Source of the DNA: Nocardia concava NBRC 100430
Lineage (GTDB): Bacteria > Actinomycetota > Actinomycetes > Mycobacteriales > Mycobacteriaceae
Length of the DNA: 64,000 nucleotides
Direction of reading: 5' to 3'
Assembly: GCF_000308815.1 (NCBI RefSeq)
Contig: NZ_BAFX01000146.1
Location: 33,309-97,308, forward strand
Below the pieces are notes generated by a model that did no database searches, was not told where the DNA came from, and was given only the letters and a program-made list of their open reading frames with translations. The position numbers and the translations under genes are program-made. This document shows, piece after piece, positions 42,352 to 50,505 of this stretch (position 1 is its first letter; each line of letters opens with the position of its first letter).

Positions 42352-43281
42352 ATGACGGTCGGCGAGGGCGTCGTTCTCGACGTCGAGAACCTGCGCATGC
42401 GCTACGGCACCCGCGATGTCCTGCAGGACGTCTCGTTCCAGGCCCACCGCGGCGAGGTGGTGGCGCTGCTCGGCCCCAACGGCGCGGGCAAGACCACCAC
42501 CATCGAGATCCTCGAGGGCTTCCGCATGCGGTCGGCGGGCCGGGTCGAGGTGCTGGGCGCGGACCCGGCGCACGGGGACGAGGCGTGGCGGGCCCGGCTG
42601 GGTGTGGTGCTGCAGTCCTGGCGCGACCACGGCAAGTGGCGGGTGCGCGAACTGCTGGACTACCTGGGCATGTTCTACGCGCCCTACTCCACCGCGAGCA
42701 TCCAACGGCCCTGGGACACCGACGAACTCATCGCCGCGGTCGGCCTCACCGAGCACGCCGACGCCAAGGTGATGACCCTCTCCGGCGGTCAGCGCCGCCG
42801 ACTGGACGTGGCCATCGGCATTGTCGGCCGCCCCGAGCTGCTGTTCCTGGACGAGCCGACCGCGGGTTTCGATCCGCAGGCCCGCCGCGAATTCCACGAT
42901 CTGGTGCACCGGCTCGCCGATGACGACCACACCACCATCCTGCTCACTACCCACGACCTCGACGAGGCCGAGAAGCTGGCCGACCGCATTCTCATCCTGG
43001 CGGGCGGCCGCATCATCGCCGACGGTTCGGCCGATCAGCTCTCGCGCCGCATCGCCGGTGAGGCCGAGATCAAGTGGACCCGTGACGATCAGCGCTTCGT
43101 GCACACCACCACCGAGTCCACCAAGTTCGTCTACGAGTTGTTCCAGCAGTTCGGCGAGTCGGTTCAGGAGCTCGAGGTGCGCCGCGCCTCGCTCGAGGAC
43201 ACCTATATGACCCTGGTGCAGCGGTTCGAATCCGGCCGGGGCGATACCGAATTGCGCACCCTGGAGGAGGTCGGCCGATGA
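42352..43281 (+). CDS. ABC-2 type exporter ATPase
   Basis: A 309-residue nucleotide-binding subunit. It has Walker A GPNGAGKTT, Q-loop VVLQSWRDHGKW, signature LSGGQRRRLDVA, Walker B LLFLDEPTAGFDP and the switch His in LLTTHDLDEAEK. The C-terminal 80 residues form the extra domain usual in drug or lipid exporters of the DrrA/CcmA type. The ATG at 42352 follows GGAGGGG; the frame is open upstream through the palindrome but not conserved. The end overlaps the permease gene by four bases (ATGA). Confidence 0.93.
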   Translation: MTVGEGVVLDVENLRMRYGTRDVLQDVSFQAHRGEVVALLGPNGAGKTTTIEILEGFRMRSAGRVEVLGADPAHGDEAWRARLGVVLQSWRDHGKWRVRELLDYLGMFYAPYSTASIQRPWDTDELIAAVGLTEHADAKVMTLSGGQRRRLDVAIGIVGRPELLFLDEPTAGFDPQARREFHDLVHRLADDDHTTILLTTHDLDEAEKLADRILILAGGRIIADGSADQLSRRIAGEAEIKWTRDDQRFVHTTTESTKFVYELFQQFGESVQELEVRRASLEDTYMTLVQRFESGRGDTELRTLEEVGR

Positions 43282-44159
43282 CAGCGCTCACGAATTCCAC
43301 CGCGCGCGTGAATCCCACGGTGATCGCGGTGCGGGCCGGTTTCAAGCGGGGTCGCATCGAGCTGATCCAGACCCTCACCAACGGGATGGACGTCTTCTCG
43401 CAGTTCTTCTGGCCGGTGGCCACCATGGTCGCGGTGTTCTTCATGCGGCACGGCGATTTCCAGGGCACCGGGCTGGCGCTGGGCGCGCTGGCGCTGCCCA
43501 GTGTGCTCGGCATGATCGTGGCGTTCACCGGCATGTTCGGGGTGGCGCAGGGCCTGGCGATGGACCGCGAGGACGGAACCCTGTTGCGCGCCAAGGCGAC
43601 TCCCAACGGCATGCTGGGCTATCTGATCGGCAAGGTGGTCGCGGTCTCGGGGACCACGCTGGTCCAGGTGGTGCTGATCCTGGGCTTCGGGCTGATCGCC
43701 ATCGGCGGCGTGAGCCTGGACAGCGTCGGGGCGTGGGCCACCCTGATCGGGATCCTGGTGCTCGGGCTGCTGGCCTGTCTGCCGCTGGGCGCGGTCATCG
43801 GCTCGGCGTTCGACAGCCCGCGCAGCATCGGCTTCGTGTCGTTCCCCATCATGGGTCTGGTGGCGATCTCCGGAATCTTCTACCCGATCACCGGCCTGCC
43901 GGGCTGGCTGCAGGCGGTGGCGCAGGTGTTCCCCATCTACTGGCTGGGTCTGGGCATGCGCTCGGCCATGCTGCCCGACAGCGCGGCGACGGTGGAGCTG
44001 AGCCATTCGTGGCGGCACCTGGAAACCGTCGCGGTGCTCGGGGCGTGGGCGGTGCTGGGCTTCGTACTGGCCCCGATCGTGTTGCGCCGCATGGCCCGCC
44101 GCGAATCCGGGGCGGCGGTGGCGGCCCGCCGCGAGAGGGCCATGCAGCGTGCCTACTAA
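43278..44159 (+). CDS. ABC-2 type exporter permease
   Basis: A 293-residue membrane subunit with six spans. The segment FGVAQGLAMDREDGTLLRAK is the coupling helix region typical of ABC-2 permeases, followed by TPNGMLGYLIGKV. It should pair with the ATPase encoded just upstream to export a hydrophobic compound. A 14-residue polar N-terminus and a basic C-terminal tail lie in the cytoplasm. The XRE regulator gene starts inside its last codons. Confidence 0.9.
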   Translation: MTALTNSTARVNPTVIAVRAGFKRGRIELIQTLTNGMDVFSQFFWPVATMVAVFFMRHGDFQGTGLALGALALPSVLGMIVAFTGMFGVAQGLAMDREDGTLLRAKATPNGMLGYLIGKVVAVSGTTLVQVVLILGFGLIAIGGVSLDSVGAWATLIGILVLGLLACLPLGAVIGSAFDSPRSIGFVSFPIMGLVAISGIFYPITGLPGWLQAVAQVFPIYWLGLGMRSAMLPDSAATVELSHSWRHLETVAVLGAWAVLGFVLAPIVLRRMARRESGAAVAARRERAMQRAY

Positions 44160-44391
44160 CAGCGAGCTCATCTACAACCGGATCGCGATGCTGCGCGCCG
44201 AGCGCGGCATCTCGCGCCGGGAGCTGGCCGAGGCGCTGGGCGTGCACTATCAGACGGTCGGGTATCTGGAGCGCGGGGAATACAGCCCGAGCCTGCACCT
44301 GGCGCTGCGGCTCGCGCAATATTTCGAGGTGTCGGTGGAGACCATCTTCTCCACCGCGCCCTTCCCTCGTATCGGTTCCGAGACCGCCTAG
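44149..44391 (+). CDS. XRE-family helix-turn-helix regulator
   Basis: An 80-residue single-domain DNA-binding protein: RIAMLRAERGISRRELAEAL, VHYQTVGYLERGEYSPSL, then a Phe/Val-rich end. This is the compact Cro/C1-type fold of transcriptional regulators found downstream of ABC-2 exporters. The GTG at 44149 overlaps the permease gene by 11 bp, so it is cotranscribed and likely senses or limits expression of the exporter, possibly through the palindrome at 42300-42323. Its TAG stop interlocks with the stop of the convergent gene in CTAG. Confidence 0.92.
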   Translation: MPTNSELIYNRIAMLRAERGISRRELAEALGVHYQTVGYLERGEYSPSLHLALRLAQYFEVSVETIFSTAPFPRIGSETA

Positions 44392-45263
44392 GCGACCGCG
44401 CCCTTCAGCACCCGGTAGACCGGCACCGGCTCGCCCGCGGCTTCGGAGGCGGCAATCGCCTTGCGCCACAGCGCCTGTGCCGCGTGCGCCAGCGAGGCGT
44501 CGACCCCGGCGTCCTCGCTCGCCTCGATGACGTGCTGGGCTCCGGCGTCCATCATGCGCAGATTGGACACATCGCCCCAGCCGCCCGCCTGCGCGGCGGC
44601 GGCGAACCCGGTCATGAAGCTCTCGTACGGAGCCTGGGAGCGCAGGGCGTAGGGCAGGAAGTGGTCGATCTCGTTGCCGGAGTTGGTGATCAGCGCGAAC
44701 GCCTGGTCCAGGGCGAGCATCCACGGATGGAAGATGGTGAGCAGGGCCTGGTAGTAGACCTGAGCCAGCCCGTCGTCGGCGCCCAGGTACTCCTGCGGGC
44801 TGAGCGGGCGCAGCAGCTCGGCGTGGGCATCGAAGACCTCACGCGGTCCGCTGTAGAAGATGTACGAGGCCGGATGCTCGATATCGTCGGAGACGGTCAT
44901 GCAGCCGCCGGACAGGAATTGCGCGCCATGGGATCGCACCCAGGCCGCGCCCGCGCGGGTGCGTTCGGGCGAATCCGAGGACAGGTTGAGCACCGCCTTG
45001 CCCGCCAGCCGGTCCGCGACCGGCCCGAGCACGTCGTACATGGCCGCGTAGTGGGTGAGGCTGAGGACGATCGCGTCATTGGCGGCGACGGCCTCGGCCA
45101 CGGTCTCGGCCTTCTTCGCTCCGAGCTCGGCCATGGCGTCGGCCTTCTCGGGGCTGCGGTTCCATACCGTCACCTCGACCCCGGCCTTCAGGAACGACTT
45201 GACCATCGCGCGCCCCATCGGGCCCAGGCCGATGACGGTGACCGATTTCGGCTGATCGGACAT
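44388..45263 (-). CDS. imine-reductase-like NAD(P)-dependent oxidoreductase
   Basis: A 291-residue enzyme of the beta-hydroxyacid dehydrogenase/imine reductase group. The N-terminal Rossmann motif is VTVIGLGPMGRAMVKSFL, with an Arg in the second strand (TVWNRSPEKAD) favouring NADP. VLNLSSDSPERTRAGAAWV and SGGCMTVSDDIEHP correspond to substrate-domain entry segments of imine reductases, and the all-helical C-terminal half forms the dimer interface. The usual catalytic Lys of hydroxyacid dehydrogenases is not seen, in line with the imine-reductase branch. It is divergent from an HxlR regulator gene, which likely controls it. The substrate is unknown. Confidence 0.85.
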   Translation of the reverse strand: MSDQPKSVTVIGLGPMGRAMVKSFLKAGVEVTVWNRSPEKADAMAELGAKKAETVAEAVAANDAIVLSLTHYAAMYDVLGPVADRLAGKAVLNLSSDSPERTRAGAAWVRSHGAQFLSGGCMTVSDDIEHPASYIFYSGPREVFDAHAELLRPLSPQEYLGADDGLAQVYYQALLTIFHPWMLALDQAFALITNSGNEIDHFLPYALRSQAPYESFMTGFAAAAQAGGWGDVSNLRMMDAGAQHVIEASEDAGVDASLAHAAQALWRKAIAASEAAGEPVPVYRVLKGAVA

Positions 45264-45400
45264 GGTGTATCCCTTCGATTTCAGTGGTTCGGAAGCAGCG
45301 CGCTGATATCGATGGTGGCCGCGGTCGGTAGCCTCGGGAAGACCGCACGTTCGCGTGGGGTTGCTTACCTGGAGGTTCGAAATCTGGTCAGGAGGGCGCG

Positions 45401-45757
45401 ATGACTACCGAGCGTGACGCGGATAACACCGTGTGCGGCATGTCCATTGCCATCGACGTGGTCGGCGGCAAGTGGAAGATGCACCTGATGTGGGTGCTGG
45501 CCGAGGGGCCGCAGCGCTTCGGGCAGATCCGCCGCCTGCTGACCGGGGTGAGCGAGAAAGTGCTGGCCGAGAACCTGCGGCAAATGGAGGCCAGCGGGGT
45601 GGTGCACCGGGAGATCTATCCGGAAATCCCGCCGCGCGTGGAGTATTCGCTCACCGAGCTGGGCTGGGATCTCAGCGCGGCGCTGCGCCCGCTGGAGGAG
45701 TGGGGCGACCGCAATCGCGACCGGGTGCTCGGCCCGGCGCTCACCCCGGCGGGCTGA
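45401..45757 (+). CDS. HxlR-family transcriptional regulator
   Basis: A 118-residue winged-helix protein: CGMSIAIDVVGGKWKMHLMW (HxlR signature, with an N-terminal Cys possibly redox- or electrophile-sensing), RFGQIRRLLTGVSEKVLAEN as the recognition region, and YSLTELGWDL in the wing. Members often respond to aldehydes, quinones or disulfide stress and control a divergent oxidoreductase, which fits the gene at 44388-45263. The 137-bp region between the two genes should contain the operator; no clear symmetric site was found. The ATG at 45401 follows GGAGGG. Confidence 0.9.
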   Translation: MTTERDADNTVCGMSIAIDVVGGKWKMHLMWVLAEGPQRFGQIRRLLTGVSEKVLAENLRQMEASGVVHREIYPEIPPRVEYSLTELGWDLSAALRPLEEWGDRNRDRVLGPALTPAG

Positions 45758-45758
45758 T

Positions 45759-46460
45759 TCAGCCCATCCCCAGGTAGGCGTCCTGGACCCGCCGATCCGC
45801 GCGCAGTTCGGCGGTGGTCCCGGCCAGCACCATCGCCCCGGTCTCCAATACCGCGCCCCGGGCCGCGACCGACAGCGCCGCCTCGACATCCTGCTCGACC
45901 AGCAGCACCGCGGTCCCGGCCGCGGCGATGTCGGGCAGCCGCCCCAGGATCTCGTCCACCACCAGCGGGGCCAGGCCCAGCGACAGCTCGTCGATCATGA
46001 TCAGGCGCGGATCGCTCATCAAACCCCGTGCGATGGCGCACATCTGCTGTTCACCGCCCGACAGCGTGCCCGCGGTCTGATCGAGTCGCTCGGCCAGGCG
46101 GGGGAACAGGCTCAGCACCCGGTCCAGATCCGCGTGCCGCACCGACCAGCCGCCCAGCCGCAGATTGTCGCGCACGGAGAGCCCGGCGAACAGGCGACGG
46201 CCCTCCGGCACGTGCACCAGACCGCGGCGGACCAGCTTCTCGGCCGCGACACCGGTGATCTCCTTGCCCGCGAACCGAATTCGACCCGCCGACGGCCGGA
46301 TCAGGCCCGACACCGCACGCAGTAGCGTGGTCTTGCCCGCCCCGTTCGGCCCGAGCAGGGCCACGATCTCCCCTTCGGCGACAGTCAGATTCACTCCGTG
46401 CAGCACCGGGGTGCGGCCGTATCCACAGGACAGCTCCCGCACTTCCAGCAGCGTGCTCAT
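45759..46460 (-). CDS. livF: Liv-type ABC transporter ATPase (LivF)
   Basis: A 233-residue ATPase, last gene of a five-gene importer operon (livK-H-M-G-F order). Walker A is GPNGAGKTT, signature LSGGEQQMCAIARGL, Walker B LIMIDELSLGLAP, and LVHVPEGRRLF is the LivF-specific block. It overlaps livG by four bases. Together with LivG it energises uptake of branched-chain amino acids or related amides or aromatics; members of this family have been recruited for urea, amides and other substrates. Confidence 0.92.
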   Translation of the reverse strand: MSTLLEVRELSCGYGRTPVLHGVNLTVAEGEIVALLGPNGAGKTTLLRAVSGLIRPSAGRIRFAGKEITGVAAEKLVRRGLVHVPEGRRLFAGLSVRDNLRLGGWSVRHADLDRVLSLFPRLAERLDQTAGTLSGGEQQMCAIARGLMSDPRLIMIDELSLGLAPLVVDEILGRLPDIAAAGTAVLLVEQDVEAALSVAARGAVLETGAMVLAGTTAELRADRRVQDAYLGMG

Positions 46461-47215
46461 GACGTTTCCTCCGCGCTCTCCCGCTTGGCGTAGCGGGTGC
46501 CGAGGTAGGCCGCGATCACCCGGTCGTCCCCGAGCACGGACTGCGGTGTGCCCCGCATCAGCAGTTGCCCGTGATGCAGAACCGCCAGTTCGTCGCTGAT
46601 GGCGGTGATCGCCCGGATGACGTGCTCCACCGCGACGACGGTGACGCCCTGCGACGGCAATTCCCTGATCAGCGCGATCATCTCCTGGATCTCGCCCGCC
46701 CGCAGACCCGCCATCACCTCGTCCAGCATCAGCAGTCGCGGCTCGGCGACCAGCGCCCGGGCCAGTTCGAGGCGGCGGGCATCGCCGACCGACAGCGCGG
46801 AGGGATCGGCCGCGGCGAAGCGCGTCAGGCCGATGCGCTCCAGCATGGCGTCGGCGGCGGCGAAGGCCTCGCGCTTGTGCCGCCGCTCACGCGCGTACAT
46901 GGCCGATACCGCGATGTTCTCGCGGACCGTCATGCCGCGAAACGGCTTGACTATCTGGAAGGTTCGCGACACCCCGGCGTGCGCGATGCGCCACGGCTTC
47001 GCACCGGTGACGTCCACCCCGCCGACCAGGACGCGGCCCGCGGTCGGCCGCAGGTGCCCGGTGACCAGATTGATCAGCGTGCTCTTGCCCGCGCCATTGG
47101 GGCCGATCACCCCGAGCACGGTGCCCTCGGCGACGCTCAGCGAGACATCGTCCAGCGCCGCGAGCGCGCCGAATCGCCGTGTCAGTCCCTGGATTTCGAG
47201 TGCGGGCGCGTTCAC
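46457..47215 (-). CDS. livG: Liv-type ABC transporter ATPase (LivG)
   Basis: A 252-residue ATPase with Walker A GPNGAGKST, VSRTFQIVKPFRGMTVREN (LivG-type Q-loop block), Walker B LLMLDEVMAGL and switch His in VAVEHVIRAI. The signature reads LSVGDARRLELARAL, a divergent form of the LPYGxQRRLE sequence usual in LivG. It overlaps livM and livF by four bases each. Confidence 0.92.
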   Translation of the reverse strand: MNAPALEIQGLTRRFGALAALDDVSLSVAEGTVLGVIGPNGAGKSTLINLVTGHLRPTAGRVLVGGVDVTGAKPWRIAHAGVSRTFQIVKPFRGMTVRENIAVSAMYARERRHKREAFAAADAMLERIGLTRFAAADPSALSVGDARRLELARALVAEPRLLMLDEVMAGLRAGEIQEMIALIRELPSQGVTVVAVEHVIRAITAISDELAVLHHGQLLMRGTPQSVLGDDRVIAAYLGTRYAKRESAEETS

Positions 47216-48198
47216 AGCCGATACGTCCGAACCGTGTCGAGCAGCGAAACCCGCCGCTGGGTGACGGCATCCCGCACGAAATTCACCAACCCCATCGGGA
47301 ACAGCAGCACCGCCACGATGATCACCGCGCCCAGCACGAAGATGTGCTCCTGCGGATAGTGGTCACGCAGGTATTCCGAAACGAATTGCAGGCCAATGGC
47401 TCCCAGCGCCGGGCCGATGACGGTGCCCGCACCGCCCAGCACCACCATCACGATCATGAGCACCGTGATGTCCACGTCGAACATCCGCTGCGGGAAGATC
47501 GTCACCTGCTGGAACACGTAGGCCGCGCCGACCGCGCCGGTGAGCGTTGCCGAGACGACCAGGGCGGTCACCTTGCTGATGGTGGTGTTGATCCCGGCCG
47601 CCGCGGCGGCGTCCTCGTCCTGGTGCAACGCGCGCAGGCCGTAGCCGAATCGGCTGTGCGACACCAGCGCCCCGGTCAGCACCGCCACCGCGGCCAGCGC
47701 CAGGAACAGCAGATAGAAGCCGTCGTTGCCGAGCCACGGCGTGCCCCGCCCGGCCACCGTCGGCACCGTGATGCCGGTGCCGCCGCCGGTCAATCCACCC
47801 AGATTGGTGACCACCTCGCGCATGCCCTCGGCGGTGCCGAGCGTGGCGATGGCGAAATAGTGGCCGCGCAGGCGCAGCAACGGGAATCCGATGAGCGCCG
47901 CGAAGAGCGCGCAGCCGAGCGCGGATACCGGCAGTGCGGCCCAGAAACTCCAGTGCGCCTTGGCCATCAGCACCGCCGTCGTGTAGCCGCCGATGCCGAA
48001 GAACCCGACCTGCCCGAAGCAGGCGTAGCCGGTGAGCCCGCCGATGATGTTCCAGGCCTGCGCCAGGGCGACGAACATGAGCACCGAGGTGACCACCCGC
48101 TCCTGGCCGGTGTACAGCTGGGTTTGCAGTCCGAGTGCGGCGATCAGAGCAACGATTCCCAGTGCCGCCCAGCCGATTACGCGCCGGCGGTCGCTCAT
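47212..48198 (-). CDS. livM: Liv-type ABC transporter permease (LivM)
   Basis: A 328-residue permease with about nine spans. YACFGQVGFFGIGGYTTAVL is the LivM signature and YGLRALHQDEDAAAAAGIN the cytoplasmic coupling segment. It overlaps livH and livG, so all five subunits are translated from one mRNA. The last 20 residues are basic and cytoplasmic. Confidence 0.92.
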   Translation of the reverse strand: MSDRRRVIGWAALGIVALIAALGLQTQLYTGQERVVTSVLMFVALAQAWNIIGGLTGYACFGQVGFFGIGGYTTAVLMAKAHWSFWAALPVSALGCALFAALIGFPLLRLRGHYFAIATLGTAEGMREVVTNLGGLTGGGTGITVPTVAGRGTPWLGNDGFYLLFLALAAVAVLTGALVSHSRFGYGLRALHQDEDAAAAAGINTTISKVTALVVSATLTGAVGAAYVFQQVTIFPQRMFDVDITVLMIVMVVLGGAGTVIGPALGAIGLQFVSEYLRDHYPQEHIFVLGAVIIVAVLLFPMGLVNFVRDAVTQRRVSLLDTVRTYRL

Positions 48199-49079
48199 GC
48201 TTCCACCCGCGCCTCGTAGTACGCCTTGCCCACCAGCCCGGCCGGGCGCACCGCCAGCACCAATACCAGTGCGGCGAAGGCGAAGACGTTCATCCAGGTG
48301 CCGCCGACGAAGTGCCCGGCCCAGGCCTGTACCACGCCCAGCAGCAGCCCGCCCACCAGCGCGCCGTACATATTGCCCAGCCCGCCCAGCACCGCGACCA
48401 CGAAGCTGAGCAGCGTGTAGGTCGGCGCGGCCGGGGGACTGAAGAATCCGATCATCCCGACCAGAGCGCCTGCGGCACCGGCCAATCCGGCCGCCAGGCC
48501 CGCGGTGAGCGCATAGGTGTGGCGGGCGTTGACGCCCATCAGCCGCGCGGCGGTGCGGTCCATGCCGGTGGCCAGAATGGCGATACCGGTGCGGGTGTAG
48601 CGGGTGAACGCCACCAGACCGGCGGTGGCCAGCAGCGCGATGCCGAAGGCGATCAGCCGCCCGTAGGGCACCTGCACGTCACCCAGCGCCAGCGACCGCC
48701 CGGCGTACGCGGTGGGGATCGCGCGATAGTCGCCGCTGAACAGCAGCACCATCCCCTGCACGAACACCAGTTGCAGCCCGAAGGTCAGCAACAGGGTCAG
48801 GAAGATCGGCGCGTTGACGATCTGATTGACCAGAATCCGTTGCACCGCATAGCCGATCGCGAACAGTGTCACCCCCGCGATGGGCGCGGCCAGCAGCGGA
48901 TCCAGCCCGAGGGTGGAGTTCAGCTCCCACGCCGCGTACGCACCCATCACCACATAGGACCCGTGGGTGAGGTTGACGACGTTCATCACGCCCCACACCA
49001 GCGAGAATCCCACCGCGATCATGGCGAGCAGCCCGCCCTGCAGCAGTCCCCAGATCGTCGCCTGCAGGAATCCGTCCAC
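48195..49079 (-). CDS. livH: Liv-type ABC transporter permease (LivH)
   Basis: A 294-residue permease with eight spans. FSLVWGVMNVVNLTHGSYVV is the LivH signature and GMDRTAARLMGVNARHTYAL the coupling region. It is the first membrane subunit after the binding protein gene (2-bp gap) and overlaps livM by four bases. Confidence 0.92.
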   Translation of the reverse strand: MDGFLQATIWGLLQGGLLAMIAVGFSLVWGVMNVVNLTHGSYVVMGAYAAWELNSTLGLDPLLAAPIAGVTLFAIGYAVQRILVNQIVNAPIFLTLLLTFGLQLVFVQGMVLLFSGDYRAIPTAYAGRSLALGDVQVPYGRLIAFGIALLATAGLVAFTRYTRTGIAILATGMDRTAARLMGVNARHTYALTAGLAAGLAGAAGALVGMIGFFSPPAAPTYTLLSFVVAVLGGLGNMYGALVGGLLLGVVQAWAGHFVGGTWMNVFAFAALVLVLAVRPAGLVGKAYYEARVEA

Positions 49080-49081
49080 CG

Positions 49082-50347
49082 CTACCGCCGCGCGGGCCAG
49101 ACGAGGGTGCCCGAGGCCTGATCCTTGGGCCAGACCGGGACCACCTTGCCGCCCTGGATCTGGATCACCGACATCGGCTTGACCACGTTCTCACCGACGT
49201 CGTTGAACTTCAGCGGACCGAAGAACGACTGGGAGTCCAAGGCCGCCAAGGCATCCCGCACCTTGTCCGGTTCGGTGGAGCCCGCCTTCTGCACCGCCAG
49301 CACCATGGCCAGGCAGGCCGCCGAGGCCTCGGCATTGTGATACTGCGGGGTGCGGTCCGCGCCGAACTTGGCGCGGAAGGCGTCGACATACTCCTTGGCC
49401 GAACCGAAGATCGGATCGCTGCCGCCGATGGCGGAGGTCCACTGGCTCGACGAGAGCACACCTTCGGCCTTGTCCCCCAACGTCTTCACGAAGTCCGGCG
49501 TCGGCGGGGCAACGGTCTCACCGAACCCGGAGGCGGGCGTGATGCCCAGCTCGGCGCTCTGCTGAATGATCGCGATACCCTCGGCCAGGTGCACCGAGCC
49601 GATGATCAGGTCCGGGGCCGGTCCCTTGATCGCGGTCAGCGCGGCGCTGACATCGGTGGTGCCATTGGGGAATTCCTGCCGCGGCAGCACCTGCCAGCCC
49701 AGCTTGCGGGCGGCGTCCTCGCCGCCGGCGGCGACGGTCTTGGAGAAGCCGTCGTCGGCGGAGAGGAACACCACGGACTTGGGCTTCGGATTGGCCAGCT
49801 CGTCAATGGCTTTCACAATCGATTCGGCGTACTTGCTGGCGGGCGAGAGCACCGCGAAGGTCCGCTTGTAGCCGTGGGTGAACAGCTTGTCGTCCGCGCC
49901 CGCGGAATCCGCCATCACCTGGCCGTTGCGCTCCACCACCGGCATGGCCGCGCCGGTGGCGGCGGTGCCGTAGGGCCCGAGCAGCAGCTTCACACCGCGA
50001 TCGTTGAAGCGGTCCACGATCTGACCGGCGGTGTCGGGAACCGAAGTGTCGTCCTGATATTCGATCTCGAGCTTCAGCTTCTTGTCGCCGACCGACACCC
50101 CACCCTTGGCATTGACCCGGTCGATGCACAGGTCGTAGCCCTCGCGGGTGAGCACACCCTCGCGCACGGTCGTACCCGACAGTGACAGTGACGCACCGAG
50201 TTTCAGCGTATCGCCGGTCTGGGCGGTGTTCTCCGCCCCCTTGGAGCCGCAGCCCGCGGCCACCAGCACCACGATTCCCGCCAAACCGACGGTGCGGGAC
50301 AGGCCTCGCATACCGCCCCGAAAGCCCTTGATCGATCCCACGTCCAC
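49082..50347 (-). CDS. livK: Liv-type ABC transporter substrate-binding lipoprotein
   Basis: A 421-residue periplasmic-binding-protein-like receptor. The signal peptide ends at a lipobox LVAAGC (Cys33), so it is anchored to the outer face of the membrane. The mature protein starts with LKLGASLSLSGTTVREGVLT, a receptor-family ligand-binding (Peripla_BP_6) fold, and contains DDTSVPDTAGQIVDRFND and DLIIGSVHLAEGIAII. Many members bind branched-chain amino acids, urea or short amides; the ligand cannot be named from sequence. The start GTG at 50347 has GGAAGTGAG upstream; a later ATG at 50311 would still give a signal peptide. It is the first gene of the importer operon. Confidence 0.92.
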   Translation of the reverse strand: MDVGSIKGFRGGMRGLSRTVGLAGIVVLVAAGCGSKGAENTAQTGDTLKLGASLSLSGTTVREGVLTREGYDLCIDRVNAKGGVSVGDKKLKLEIEYQDDTSVPDTAGQIVDRFNDRGVKLLLGPYGTAATGAAMPVVERNGQVMADSAGADDKLFTHGYKRTFAVLSPASKYAESIVKAIDELANPKPKSVVFLSADDGFSKTVAAGGEDAARKLGWQVLPRQEFPNGTTDVSAALTAIKGPAPDLIIGSVHLAEGIAIIQQSAELGITPASGFGETVAPPTPDFVKTLGDKAEGVLSSSQWTSAIGGSDPIFGSAKEYVDAFRAKFGADRTPQYHNAEASAACLAMVLAVQKAGSTEPDKVRDALAALDSQSFFGPLKFNDVGENVVKPMSVIQIQGGKVVPVWPKDQASGTLVWPARR

Positions 50348-50505
50348 TACTCACTTCCGATCCGTGCCGCCGCCGCGACCGGGCACGCCTCCCCGCGTAC
50401 CTGAAGACCATAGGTCCCCGGGACGCAGTCCGTCCCGTGATCGCGCAAGGCCACCCAACAGGTCGCCGATTGCCGCCGGATTGGCAGTGAATAAGCGTGT
50501 GACCG

